64,000 nt of DNA from Natrinema hispanicum (GTDB taxonomy: Archaea > Halobacteriota > Halobacteria > Halobacteriales > Natrialbaceae): contig NZ_SHMP01000008.1 of assembly GCF_004217335.1 (NCBI RefSeq), forward strand, positions 62,001 to 126,000, given 5' to 3'. Position numbers and translations under genes: made by a program. Positions 1 through 8,441 of the stretch are shown one piece after another (position 1 is the first letter of the stretch; the number at the start of each line of letters is the position of its first letter). The notes under the pieces were generated by a model. The model was not told the DNA's origin. It saw only the letters and a program-made list of their open reading frames with translations, and ran no database searches.

Positions 1-1
1 G

Positions 2-91
2 AGGCTGGCCAGTCAGTCATCGGAACTAATATTCGGTGCGTTGATTCTCGGTGGAATAAGCGCGATGGAATTAGTGTATGAACGGGTGTAA
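2..91 (+). CDS. C-terminal end of a possible membrane protein (partial at 5')
   Basis: The window opens inside a frame that stays open to a TAA at 89-91. It encodes a hydrophobic stretch (LIFGALILGGI) followed by a short charged tail (ELVYERV), as expected for the last membrane helix of an integral membrane protein. Only 29 residues are visible, so no family can be named. It could also be a chance open frame. Confidence 0.3.
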   Translation, partial: RLASQSSELIFGALILGGISAMELVYERV

Positions 92-270
92 TTACCGAAT
101 CGAGTGTTCTGGTTCTGCTGTTAATAAAGGAGGCGTACACCCTCATCAACCTGGCAGAGAGTATCAGAGAAAGACTCGCAAGTGAATTGCTTCAACTCCC
201 TTTGAGTGAATCAGTCGGTAAGTAGAGGTAAAGAACTATTTGATTCTCAGTTAAACAGGAGGGTGTTTGA

Positions 271-519
271 TTATTGTGTAGTAGGTGGTTTATTTCTAGA
301 TTTACCAGCACGGTACATTATAATAGCCACTGCTTCGACAAGCAGAACAGGTAGAATACTACCCACGATAAACATAGCAACAATACTCAGAATAAAGATG
401 CTACCGGCTAAAACAAGCGGCGAGCGGCGGTTTTGAGTTGTGGCCTCACGATACACGAAGCGTGCGATGAACGCTTGGATGACAAGGTAGATGGGAGTAC
501 CAATTCCGAATGCAGGCAT
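271..519 (-). CDS. Small membrane protein, two predicted helices
   Basis: This encodes 82 residues with two hydrophobic segments (about residues 5-20 and 34-68, the second long enough for a hairpin) and a basic C-terminal tail (YRAGKSRNKPP). The hydrophobic composition and positively charged end look like a real integral membrane protein rather than a shadow frame. I do not recognise the family. It stands alone, with about 700 bases of gene-poor DNA behind it, and no promoter is clear. Confidence 0.5.
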   Translation of the reverse strand: MPAFGIGTPIYLVIQAFIARFVYREATTQNRRSPLVLAGSIFILSIVAMFIVGSILPVLLVEAVAIIMYRAGKSRNKPPTTQ

Positions 520-900
520 ACAGCGAATACCTTATCGAGAAAACATATGTTTTCGGGTTATCGTTCAGTTTGCATACCTGCTTATCGGACCATTCACCGT
601 AGAGGAAGCTGTAATCAACACCGTGGGAAGACTTCTATGACACCCTCTCAATAACGTATAGCGCGGCACATAGTTGCTGCTCTCCTCGAGCATGACGGCG
701 GCAGTCAACTCGAGGCCATCGACACTCTCGAGATCGGATAGACGCCTCTCAGTAGGATGGTCCGGAAGGATCTCAAACCGCTTGGATGGGCCAGGGGTGA
801 TGGCCGCCAAGCGGGGCGAGACAGAGATGAATAAATGATTGGATCTGCCCATGTCGCGCGGGTATGAACGCGACAGTGAGTATGTTCGTCGACATCCTTA
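520..900. other. Gene-poor stretch
   Basis: No convincing complete gene. On the minus strand about 640-790, a short protein-like stretch (HPTERRLSDLESVDGLEL) may be a remnant of a longer gene, but it lacks a credible start and family. Frames on the plus strand look like shadows. Confidence 0.4.
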
Positions 901-1185
901 TCAATCCCCTTTCGATTCCAGCACACTCAGAATCGTCCGCTGCTGGTCGTTCAGACCCCAATTTGCGACGCTATGCGTATTCCATGCACTCAGTTGAAGC
1001 CAATAGCCCACGAAACTCGTGGATGTCCGGCGTCTGTTCGAGCCGGGTCACTCCCACGTCCACCGTGCGTCGAGTATGCGTCAGAAGCCCTCGCTTGGTG
1101 AGGCCGGGGGCTCCGCCTCGAAGAGGCCGAACTCCACGATGTTCGTTAACTGGTAATTCCATACGGCCCGCACGATCGCTGACAG
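901..1185 (-). pseudogene. Decayed gene remnant with in-frame stops
   Basis: One minus-strand frame encodes two protein-like blocks separated by two in-frame stop codons. The upstream block includes VWNYQLTNIVEFGLFEAEPP. The downstream block includes VGYWLQLSAWNTHSVANWGL and continues LNDQQRTILSVLESKGD to a natural TGA at 901. Keeping one frame across 95 codons, with sensible amino-acid composition on both sides, suggests a gene that has acquired nonsense mutations. I do not recognise the family. Confidence 0.35.
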
Positions 1186-1242
1186 CCTAAGAGGGGTAAA
1201 TCCAATTAAATTATTTCCATCAATGTAGTAGAGTTCGTATAT

Positions 1243-2226
1243 ATGAAACTCTCCGTGATGGGAACACCAATTGAGGTCACGAAAGGGACTGTCATCACGA
1301 TACTCATTGGGCTTGCTCTCTTCACGTTCGGCGGGTATGACTATGCCCAGCAGTCAGCGGCGGTTGACGATGCCGTGTCCGTCGATGCAACCATCGTTGA
1401 ATCGTCTATCACACAGACAGACGGTCGAGGTATCGAGTATGATGTTCACGTCACGTATACCTACTACTATCAGGGAACCGAATACACAAGTGACCAGTTG
1501 TTCCCTGGTGATATTAGCCCGCTGTATGAGACGAGATCGAAGGCACAATCCGTAATCAAGCCCTACGACTCCGGCACAACGGTCACTGCGTACGTCGATC
1601 CTGACGACCCGAGCGAGGCGTTCTTGGAGCGACAAACAACACAGGGCCCACTCATATTTATCGCGTTTGGCGGACTCTGGATACTCTTAGCTACTCTTGA
1701 TGCCATCGGTGTGCAAAACCCTGGCCAGGAGATAGAGCTACGACCAGAAAGCGAATACGGGTCAACACGGTATCAAACACTGTTCGGAATTGACCGCGAT
1801 ACAGTCAACCACCTCAGTAAGCGTCTAGCCATAGCAGCACTGATCATTCTGCCAGTATCACTAGTCACAGCGGTACTTCTCGTGTTCGCCTCGTCGGAAT
1901 CGGCTGACAGTCCCTCGCCATCAATGGACGTTGAACTGTCGGATCCGATCGGAGTCCTGTTTGTAACGGTGTTCATTGCGATCCTTCTACTAATCGCGGC
2001 GGCGTTACTCTACGGAATCTGGTCATTCACCGAGTACCGACGGCTTCGTGAGCGAATGCCAGAGCCACGTCCGCCGAGTCCGTTCAAACACCCCACACGG
2101 CTCGTTACGATCCTCCTCGCAAACGATGATCTTGACACCTATGGCACACGAGTCAAGCGAACCGGATTCGCATTCGGGGTAGTGATCTTCCTTATTGGCG
2201 TTCTCTTAGAAATACTCGTGTTCTGA
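1243..2226 (+). CDS. DUF3592-type membrane protein
   Basis: This is a 327-residue integral membrane protein. A first helix at about residues 14-33 is followed by an extracytoplasmic beta-rich segment (about 45-128). There, VDATIVESSI and VTYTYYYQGTEYTSDQLF followed by VTAYVDPDDPSEAFL match the layout of DUF3592 proteins (a variable beta domain ending in Y-x-P-x-P-x-x-A). Further helices lie at about 135-150, 190-217, 235-257 and 307-326, with an acidic Ser/Pro loop between the third and fourth. The start is the first ATG, preceded by an AT-rich stretch (TTCGTATAT) that could be a TATA element for a nearly leaderless transcript. The molecular role of the family is unknown. Confidence 0.8.
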   Translation: MKLSVMGTPIEVTKGTVITILIGLALFTFGGYDYAQQSAAVDDAVSVDATIVESSITQTDGRGIEYDVHVTYTYYYQGTEYTSDQLFPGDISPLYETRSKAQSVIKPYDSGTTVTAYVDPDDPSEAFLERQTTQGPLIFIAFGGLWILLATLDAIGVQNPGQEIELRPESEYGSTRYQTLFGIDRDTVNHLSKRLAIAALIILPVSLVTAVLLVFASSESADSPSPSMDVELSDPIGVLFVTVFIAILLLIAAALLYGIWSFTEYRRLRERMPEPRPPSPFKHPTRLVTILLANDDLDTYGTRVKRTGFAFGVVIFLIGVLLEILVF

Positions 2227-2449
2227 TAGCAGCAGATCACTGAGCTATATTCTCAGATATTTTAAGTGAGGTTGCTATGGACTTCTTTCCAAGATCTTTG
2301 TATATTCCAGAGTGACTTGTTCTGCGATTCCACCCTGCCCAGGGAAATGAGGTTTCCTCGCTGACTACATATGACGCCCTGGAACGATCAACAGCTACGT
2401 TGTCGAAAGCAGCGTCGACGGCTACTCAAAAATAACGTTCCGTGGTCCG

Positions 2450-3700
2450 TCAGTTGGTCGAGTCAGTTCGTGTGATGTCGTACTGGAATTCCATCACATT
2501 CTCTGGCATGATCTCAACTGACCAATTGCCAGCTTCGGGATCCGTGATTCGGTAGACGAATTCTTGCTGGGCGGTCCCAGTTGCGTACTCACCGTCTTGT
2601 AGCTGTGAGCGACTATCTCTCTCGGCTAAACTGACGTGGCCGCTGGTAGATCGTTCAACACGTTCAGCATCGATCTCGGTGCCGTTCGGAGAGATGAACG
2701 TCACATCGAAACCCGAAGATGGGCTGTCACCGGTTTGGTACCGGTTGCGTGCCGACAGCGTAAGCGTCACATCCTCAACGTCGTCAGCTACCTCAAACTC
2801 CTGTTCGAAGGGTTCCGTTGGTTCTTCCCACACTTCGACGTTGAAATTGATCTGCTGCCAGTAATCGTTTCGATCAGGCCGTGCAGGATCCTGAATTCCA
2901 AGGTCGATCTCGGCATCATATCGGCCGCGATCTGCATCGCTTGGCGGTGAAATCGTCACCTCGACAGTCGTCGTCTCACCTGGGGGAAGCTCGGTTGGCG
3001 ACGTAATATCGAACCAGGACTTCTCAAGCGACTGACCGGCGCTGGGACGGCGGACACCGTCTCGAACGGTAACTTGCGGGTTCAGTGGGACTGCCTGATC
3101 GCCAGTGTTTTCGATGACGATTTCGTGAGATGTGGTGTCTCCAGCCTTTACTTGCGTGTGTTCATAGCTGCCCGATTTGATCGCCACTGTCGGCTGTTTG
3201 GACACCTCGAGATTGAGGTTTGCAGCGTGGACCGGTCGGGCTGGGCCGCCAGGATACGAAATCATCTCATCGGTAAAGGCGAGTGATCCACTGTAACGGC
3301 CGAGGTCTGCATCTTCGGGGATTTCGACGGTTGCATCCACTGTTTTCGTCTCGCCTTCCTCGAGAGTCAGCTCGTCATCGCTAATCGAGACCCACTCCTC
3401 GTTGATTGGGGGCTCTTCGAGAGTGTGGGTGTACAGATGTGGGTTAATCGTAATCGCTTCATCTTCACCGTTTTCGACATCAACACTGACAGTCTCAGAC
3501 TCGCCGGGCTTTAGCTCTAGACTCCGGTACTGCTCTTCGACATACAACTGAGTGTAGTTTGTTGGAGAATCGTTCTGTTGGGAACTACTATCGACGCTTG
3601 CTGGTTGTGAACTATTCGTCTGAGGGGTCATACCTGCGGCCGCAGCTGGTACGAGTAGTGCCACTGCGAGCAGGAGAGGAAGGATTGTACTCCGATTCAT
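2450..3700 (-). CDS. Secreted protein with tandem Ig-like (NEW3/CARDB-type) domains
   Basis: This 416-residue protein has a clear N-terminal signal peptide (hydrophobic residues about 5-23, ending AAAAGM) and a Ser/Thr/Asn-rich spacer. Two beta-sandwich modules follow, at about 50-155 and 165-280. Each has the pattern LKPGESETVSVDVEN ... ADLGRYSGSL, typical of NEW3/CARDB-like adhesion modules. The C-terminal part (about 300-412), ending DPEAGNWSVEIMPENV, resembles a PPC or proprotein-convertase-P-like beta domain. There is no C-terminal anchor, so it is probably released or held by the S-layer. It is monocistronic with AT-rich DNA upstream. A surface or extracellular binding role is inferred from the architecture only. 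Confidence 0.75.
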   Translation of the reverse strand: MNRSTILPLLLAVALLVPAAAAGMTPQTNSSQPASVDSSSQQNDSPTNYTQLYVEEQYRSLELKPGESETVSVDVENGEDEAITINPHLYTHTLEEPPINEEWVSISDDELTLEEGETKTVDATVEIPEDADLGRYSGSLAFTDEMISYPGGPARPVHAANLNLEVSKQPTVAIKSGSYEHTQVKAGDTTSHEIVIENTGDQAVPLNPQVTVRDGVRRPSAGQSLEKSWFDITSPTELPPGETTTVEVTISPPSDADRGRYDAEIDLGIQDPARPDRNDYWQQINFNVEVWEEPTEPFEQEFEVADDVEDVTLTLSARNRYQTGDSPSSGFDVTFISPNGTEIDAERVERSTSGHVSLAERDSRSQLQDGEYATGTAQQEFVYRITDPEAGNWSVEIMPENVMEFQYDITRTDSTN

Positions 3701-3954
3701 ACTTCGATTTGGGGACTCCTTGTGGCCATTGATATGTTGGGCGGCTTAGGAGTCAATTCAGCCGTTTTAGTTACTATATTGAAATAGTTACGATTTTATT
3801 ATTTATGTTGATGAGTAATAACGCGAGCGAGGGAGTCTACCGACAACCACCATCCGAAAGGGCAGAGAAAATCTAGTACTGATTTCGAGTGCTAATAAAA
3901 TAGCAGTGAGTATTGATGTCAAACAGCGCTGTATGACCACATAGATGACGATCA

Positions 3955-4211
3955 TTACTCATACAGACCGTTGAGTCGAGCGGCGTGATGATGTGACCCG
4001 GCGACGATGACGACGAATAGCACTGTGAGTACTGTGCCGTATGGGTGATCTGGAGTGCTTTCGCGATCGCTGCGGAATTGCCCGCCGCAGCCATCGCCTC
4101 GGCGACCGGTTGCTGGTAGCCCGGCGCAAGCACCCAGCCGCCGATGAGTCCGTGTTGGATCCAGCTGAAGCCTGTCGGGACCACGACGAGCACTCTGTTT
4201 ATTCTGGACAA
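3955..4211 (-). pseudogene. Small membrane protein gene broken by a frameshift
   Basis: The frame starting at 4211 (MSRINRVLVVVPTGFSWIQ) reads sensibly for about 54 residues to AAIAKAL. It then turns into a Ser/Cys-rich nonsense tail. A one-base shift near 4047 restores a natural continuation with a hydrophobic helix (TVLTVLFVVIVAGSHHHA) and a stop at 3955. The most likely reading is an ~85-residue membrane protein with a single indel. I do not recognise the family. A sequencing error would look the same. Confidence 0.4.
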
Positions 4212-4214
4212 GTT

Positions 4215-4256
4215 ATCTAAGATTCTAATCTAAGAATATATGATTAGTATCTAAGC
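4215..4256. repeat. TCTAAG repeats downstream of the partition operon
   Basis: Three copies of the core (A)TCTAAG(A) occur in 42 bases, at 4215-4223, 4229-4236 and 4248-4255. The same motif is densely repeated upstream of parA (5750-6148). Their arrangement on both sides of the par operon suggests partition-complex binding sites. Confidence 0.5.
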
Positions 4257-4397
4257 TTCCATAATCCTCCTTATCCAGCGATGAACTGTATGAATACTAT
4301 GCAGATCTAGCTAAGAACGGTAGATCACAACTTACCAGACTAACGTTCAACCGGCCATGGGGAGGAGAATATAGGGTGGGGTGATTGACAGAAAACC

Positions 4398-4859
4398 TCA
4401 CTCGAAGTCGTAGCCCCACTCTCGGAGCTGCTCAGCGAGCTCATCGAGATGCTCGAGGCCAACGAGAAGTGCCGCCTCGCGAAGATCGGCCTTCTTTACC
4501 GATTCTCCTAAGACAGCCTCGACATCCCGTTTTCCCTCACGCTGGCGATCCAGCGTTGACTGCTGGAGATGCAATTGGACAGTTTGGGCACGCCCGTCGG
4601 TGATACTGTTGCGCTCGTAGATCCAAGGAAGGACGGTATTCGAGGGACTATCAGATATCGTCTCGCTCCCATCGTTGTCACGACCCTGATCACGGTCGAC
4701 GCCGGCCTCGGACGCATGATCAGGCTGAGCTGTCGACGTTGACGCCGATGGCTCGAGCGTGGCTGGTTCATCCGTTCCGGCATCGCTGCCGCCAGAACCG
4801 TCGTCTGTGTCACCACTGCTGAACGGATCACCGGCGCTTCCGCTTTTGAACCCCGTCAT
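4398..4859 (-). CDS. ParA-partner protein (haloarchaeal plasmid partition)
   Basis: This 153-residue protein has an acidic, Ser/Gly/Asp-rich disordered N-terminal half (about 1-85) and a charged, helical C-terminal half (RDVEAVLGESVKKADLREAA through WGYDFE). Its start overlaps the ParA stop by four bases (ATGA), so the two are probably translationally coupled. The position is where a ParB/adaptor protein sits in ParA operons, but no ParB N-terminal or HTH signature is visible. It is therefore best described as a candidate DNA-binding partner, possibly recognising the surrounding TCTAAG repeats. Confidence 0.6.
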   Translation of the reverse strand: MTGFKSGSAGDPFSSGDTDDGSGGSDAGTDEPATLEPSASTSTAQPDHASEAGVDRDQGRDNDGSETISDSPSNTVLPWIYERNSITDGRAQTVQLHLQQSTLDRQREGKRDVEAVLGESVKKADLREAALLVGLEHLDELAEQLREWGYDFE

Positions 4860-5731
4860 GCTGTCACCTCTTGCTCGAGCGCACCAGGCTCAGGCGGATT
4901 TGGTGCCTCAATGCCAGCCTCCTTCTCGAGGTAGCGAGCCAGTTGATCGAACTGGGCGAGTGTTTCGAGCTCGTAGTCCCGTTGGCGGGCACGATGCTCA
5001 CGGACGTATTTGAACGCTGAACACTGCTGTTTCCAGCAGCCTTCCATCATCGATGTCCGGTCGTTGATAACCTCCGGTGTTGGGAACTCGATTTCCTCGA
5101 TGAGTTCCTTCTGGTCGTTCGTCCGCTTGAATCCGTTCGGGACTGCGGCCAGAACACCGACGTCAATATTCAGCTGGTCAGCGAAGTTACTCGCGAGTTC
5201 CTCGAGACCTTCGACCGATGCCCGTCCCTTGGCCGAGGGCTCGACGGGGATCACCAGATTTCGCGTTGCGAAGATGGCGTTGTAGAGGTGATCCGACTCG
5301 GTCGCCGGCGGATCGCAGATCAGGACATCGTACTGCTCCCCAACGCCAGCATCAGCGAGGACGCGCTGCAGTTGGGCGTAGATATTGTACGCGTCGCCGA
5401 AGTCCTCGGCTTTCTGCTGTTCGCGAGCGAGGTGATCTGCGAGATCCGAAAGCATGTTGTGCTCTGGAATGATGTCGACACCCTCCGACGTTCGGATAAG
5501 GTCTTCAAACGGCCCCTTCGGCGCATTAACCATGTGACGGACGAGGTTGTCCGCATCGCTGCTGGCACGGTCTTCGTCGACACCGAGCAGCCGGCTGAGG
5601 TCGCCGTCCTGCGGATCCAGTGGGACGACCAAGACGTCGAGGCCTGCTCGAGCGTGCGCGACAGCCAGATTCGCTGTCAGCGACGATTTTCCGACGCCAC
5701 CCGCTTCGGAGTACACCGTGTACGAAAGCAT
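4856..5731 (-). CDS. parA: ParA/Soj-family partition ATPase
   Basis: This MinD/ParA-superfamily ATPase has a deviant Walker A at residues 8-17 (SEAGGVGKSS), the switch VVPLDPQDGDLSRLLG at about 35-50, and Walker B LICDPPATESD near 125. The signature lysine that usually opens the deviant P-loop (KGG) is alanine here. An upstream ATG at 5776 adds 15 residues with no similarity to the family. The start at 5731 puts the P-loop at the usual distance and is preferred. It is followed with a 4-base overlap by its likely partner gene. ParA proteins bind nucleoid DNA in the ATP form and move or position replicons. The flanking TCTAAG arrays support such a role, although no replication initiator is visible in the window. 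Confidence 0.85.
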   Translation of the reverse strand: MLSYTVYSEAGGVGKSSLTANLAVAHARAGLDVLVVPLDPQDGDLSRLLGVDEDRASSDADNLVRHMVNAPKGPFEDLIRTSEGVDIIPEHNMLSDLADHLAREQQKAEDFGDAYNIYAQLQRVLADAGVGEQYDVLICDPPATESDHLYNAIFATRNLVIPVEPSAKGRASVEGLEELASNFADQLNIDVGVLAAVPNGFKRTNDQKELIEEIEFPTPEVINDRTSMMEGCWKQQCSAFKYVREHRARQRDYELETLAQFDQLARYLEKEAGIEAPNPPEPGALEQEVTA

Positions 5732-5749
5732 GAGTGTCTCTTGTGAGTT

Positions 5750-6148
5750 ACTAAGATAAGAAACTACGCAAAGCACCCAAGAAATATACCTAAGTTAGAT
5801 CTCTCAGATTCACATCTAAGATTCTTAGCTAAGGGCCTATGGCTACCACATAAACTGTAGCGTCTTAGGGACGGAGAGCACGATCACAGCCAAGGCGTTC
5901 ATCTTAGAGTAGTATCTAAGATTCTAAGGTAAGGCGCGTATCTATGGTGCCAATAGAGAGTGTAGCAGCGTGAACGAGCGAGGGACTATATATAAGATCT
6001 ATCAAGATAGAGCAATGGCTCTCACAGACGTTATACTGATAGAAGAGAGGGCTCAATCATATCAAAGAAACGTATCTTAGAACTATGTCTAAGAATGTAG
6101 TATTAGAATCTTGCCTAAGTCACTCACCTAAGAGATACGTCTAAGAAG
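5750..6148. repeat. Array of TCTAAG/CTTAGA elements upstream of parA (candidate centromere)
   Basis: About ten copies or half-copies of CTAAG occur in both orientations: 5753-5758, 5789-5800, 5814-5834 (TCTAAGATTCTTAGCTAAGG), 5902-5908, 5914-5932 (TCTAAGATTCTAAGGTAAG), 6075-6081, 6088-6095, 6114-6120, 6127-6134 and 6140-6147. Some pair as short palindromes. The stretch is AT-rich and has no gene. Together with the three copies at 4215-4256 it brackets the parA operon, as a parS/centromere or autoregulatory operator would. Confidence 0.55.
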
Positions 6149-6315
6149 GCTAGTCTATATAATATCACAAACTCATTAAAATATATTACATTATGAAGAA
6201 ATAATATTATCAAATTTTAATGAGGGCGGTGGGTGGAGCACAAATCGGTTGCAGTTCGCGAGAGGCAAGTAGTCCGATCTCGGAGAGACGGCGATGAAAA
6301 CGAAGTCGCGTTCGG
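6149..6315. other. AT-rich spacer
   Basis: Strongly AT-rich (many ATATTA/AATATT runs to about 6220), then the 3' flank of the beta-helix gene. No gene seen. It could belong to an origin or a terminator region, but no iterons beyond the TCTAAG array are visible. Confidence 0.3.
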
Positions 6316-8079
6316 TCAGTTACTACGGGCGTTATATTCGATGTCGACGTTCGCGTTCCCGCTGAGCTGGAAGTCAGCGATGTCGCCGTCGAACCAGTAG
6401 GCATCGAGTCCATCGTCGACCTTCCCGCTGACAGAGCGGCCGTCGATCTCGTCGCCAGGATTGACCGACGCGTCGCGATAGCTCGAAGTAATAACTTCGC
6501 CATCGACGCTGAATGCATACTCGGTCCTGCCGTCGGTATCGGTTCCATCGATCACGATGGCGTGTGGCAGCAGTTCCTGCTCGTTGTACTGCTTGGGATC
6601 GATCCGCTGGTCGTCAACATACACCTGTGCCGAGCCGTCGAGGAAGGTGATGTCGGTGAGCGTCCCGGAGAACCGGAACCGCTGGGCAGCCCGCTCGATC
6701 GATCCCTCGACCGTATTTCCGGACGATACCGTAGCGTGGGCTGCCGACTCGTCGCCCGAAATCGTCTCAATCGCCCCGTCGACGGAGATTTCGTAGTTCG
6801 CAGTCGTTCCGTTTCCGACCAGCGTCAGCACGTGTGGCTTCTCCTGACCGTAGTCGGCGAGATCGACTTCCTCGCCGTTGATGAACACTCGCGCGTCACC
6901 GTCGACGGTGAGTTCCTCGAGGTCGCCCGCAAAGCGGAAGCTATCGCGCCAGCCGGCGACGCTCCCCGAGATGTGGCCGCTCTCGATGGTGTCGCCGTCG
7001 TCAATCGTCGCTCCCTTGATAGTCGCTTTCTCGGCAGCCCCGGAGACCGTAAACTCGTAGCGCGTGCCGCCCGACGTGCCAACGCCGTCGACTAGCAGCG
7101 TGTTCTCAAGGGACTCTGTGCTCCCGTCAGCGCTCGAGGAGCCACTTGAGGGCGTGTTGCCGCCACTGGCAGCCGCTTCGGGGCTTTCGGGACAGCCATC
7201 CGGGACGAAGTGCTCGGGGCCGCTGTGGGTCCCGGTACCGTCGTCAGTGTACACGTGGTCCATATCGATGGACGGTGAGTTGTGCGTGACGATACTGCCA
7301 CCAGCGCCGTTGGTAATGACGTGGGTGTTTTCGATCGTGGCACCGCCACCGTAGTTGCCAGACCAGACCCATATTCCTCGATTCGCGGCTCGCGTTCCAC
7401 TCTTGTAGACAACCGAGTCAGTGATCTTGCAGCCGTTGTCACCGATGCGGAACGCCGTGTGGTGGTTGTCGTAGGCATAACAGCTGTCGATGTGGATCGT
7501 ACCACCGTTGCCGTTGTACGCCGGCGCGGATCCGTAGATTCCGTTACACCCAGCATGACCGAAATGCACGTTCTTGACATCGAGGTGGCCACTGTGGTCG
7601 GGATCGACCCACATCATCAGCGGGCGCTCGTTCGACGGTCGATCGGGGTTGCCACGTCCCCAGAAGATGTTCTCGAGCGTGGAGGTGCCGTCGCCGGTGT
7701 CGGCGATCCCGAAGACAGTCCCGCTGTTCGGTGCCGTGCCCGTCGCGCCGAGCGTTCCGCGGAACCCGATGTTCCGAACGGTCCAGTTCGTTCCCTTGGC
7801 GATAATCGTGATCGTATTCCCGTTTCCGAGATCGATGAGCTTGTTTTCCCAGGTCTGGCCGGAATCGATGGTGACCGTCTGTCCGCGTGCCTCGATAACC
7901 TCGTAGTCATTCTCAGCCGCGCTCACCGCACCCGTGCCAACGCTCGCAGCGGCTGCCGTCGCGCCGGCTAGCTTCAGGTACGACCGTCGACCCATCAGAC
8001 TGGTGTCGTTCCGTTCGTCGGTACTCGCTGTCTGTGCGGCGGGACCCGCAGTGTCCCGTCCCGGTTCGTCGCGTGCCAT
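6316..8079 (-). CDS. Tat-exported right-handed beta-helix protein with three C-terminal repeats
   Basis: This is a 587-residue secreted protein. After a 28-residue acidic lead comes a twin-arginine signal (GRRSYLKLAGATAAAASVG). The central part (about 60-280) has the inside-out rhythm of a parallel beta-helix (TWTVRNIGF-like rungs, IHIDSCYAYDNHHTAFRIG, ITDSVVYKSGTRAANRGIWV, IENTHVIT), as in pectin-lyase-like folds. A Ser/Gly linker (about 295-320) leads to three related ~85-residue beta modules, each opening with a V-D/G-G-T-x-x-x-x-x-Y-x-[FI]-[ST]-V-[SD]-G pattern at about 325, 415 and 500. The beta-helix suggests polysaccharide binding or cleavage at the cell surface, but no catalytic triad can be assigned. 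Confidence 0.85.
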   Translation of the reverse strand: MARDEPGRDTAGPAAQTASTDERNDTSLMGRRSYLKLAGATAAAASVGTGAVSAAENDYEVIEARGQTVTIDSGQTWENKLIDLGNGNTITIIAKGTNWTVRNIGFRGTLGATGTAPNSGTVFGIADTGDGTSTLENIFWGRGNPDRPSNERPLMMWVDPDHSGHLDVKNVHFGHAGCNGIYGSAPAYNGNGGTIHIDSCYAYDNHHTAFRIGDNGCKITDSVVYKSGTRAANRGIWVWSGNYGGGATIENTHVITNGAGGSIVTHNSPSIDMDHVYTDDGTGTHSGPEHFVPDGCPESPEAAASGGNTPSSGSSSADGSTESLENTLLVDGVGTSGGTRYEFTVSGAAEKATIKGATIDDGDTIESGHISGSVAGWRDSFRFAGDLEELTVDGDARVFINGEEVDLADYGQEKPHVLTLVGNGTTANYEISVDGAIETISGDESAAHATVSSGNTVEGSIERAAQRFRFSGTLTDITFLDGSAQVYVDDQRIDPKQYNEQELLPHAIVIDGTDTDGRTEYAFSVDGEVITSSYRDASVNPGDEIDGRSVSGKVDDGLDAYWFDGDIADFQLSGNANVDIEYNARSN

Positions 8080-8441
8080 GCGATCTGAGAGGGGACACTA
8101 CCGAACTATAAACTTTCCCACCCCAGAATCAATAGAACTTCGTGATTTTAATAAGATCTGTATCGGAATTCACTGCAATTACCGGCTCCATTCTTGATTT
8201 CTTATACAGAAAATCGAGAGACGGCAGCGAGGCCCCGAATATACTCCATCCTGGTCGACAGTATAAAAAGAGCATATCGATATCGCCACTGTCTACACTC
8301 GAGAAACGACCGTAAACACCAGAATCGTGACCTGACGATTCGGCTGTCGAACGGGGCCATTGATACTGTCGGACGAAACGATTTGCGTGTCGATCGCGCT
8401 CGAACGGCTGTTCACTGACTGATGGCTAACAGCTTCGACGG
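8080..8441. other. Intergenic region, no gene seen
   Basis: The stretch lies between two minus-strand genes. It holds an AT-rich patch (GTATAAAAAGAG near 8260) that fits a TATA box on the plus strand, but no downstream plus-strand gene is convincing. Nothing else is recognisable. Confidence 0.35.

Noticed and set aside
5732..5776. Longer start for ParA
   Set aside because: Adds 15 residues not found in ParA proteins; P-loop distance is right from 5731.
8350..8365. ATACTGTCGGACG resembling a MITE end
   Set aside because: Only a short half-match; no matching right end about 110 bases away.
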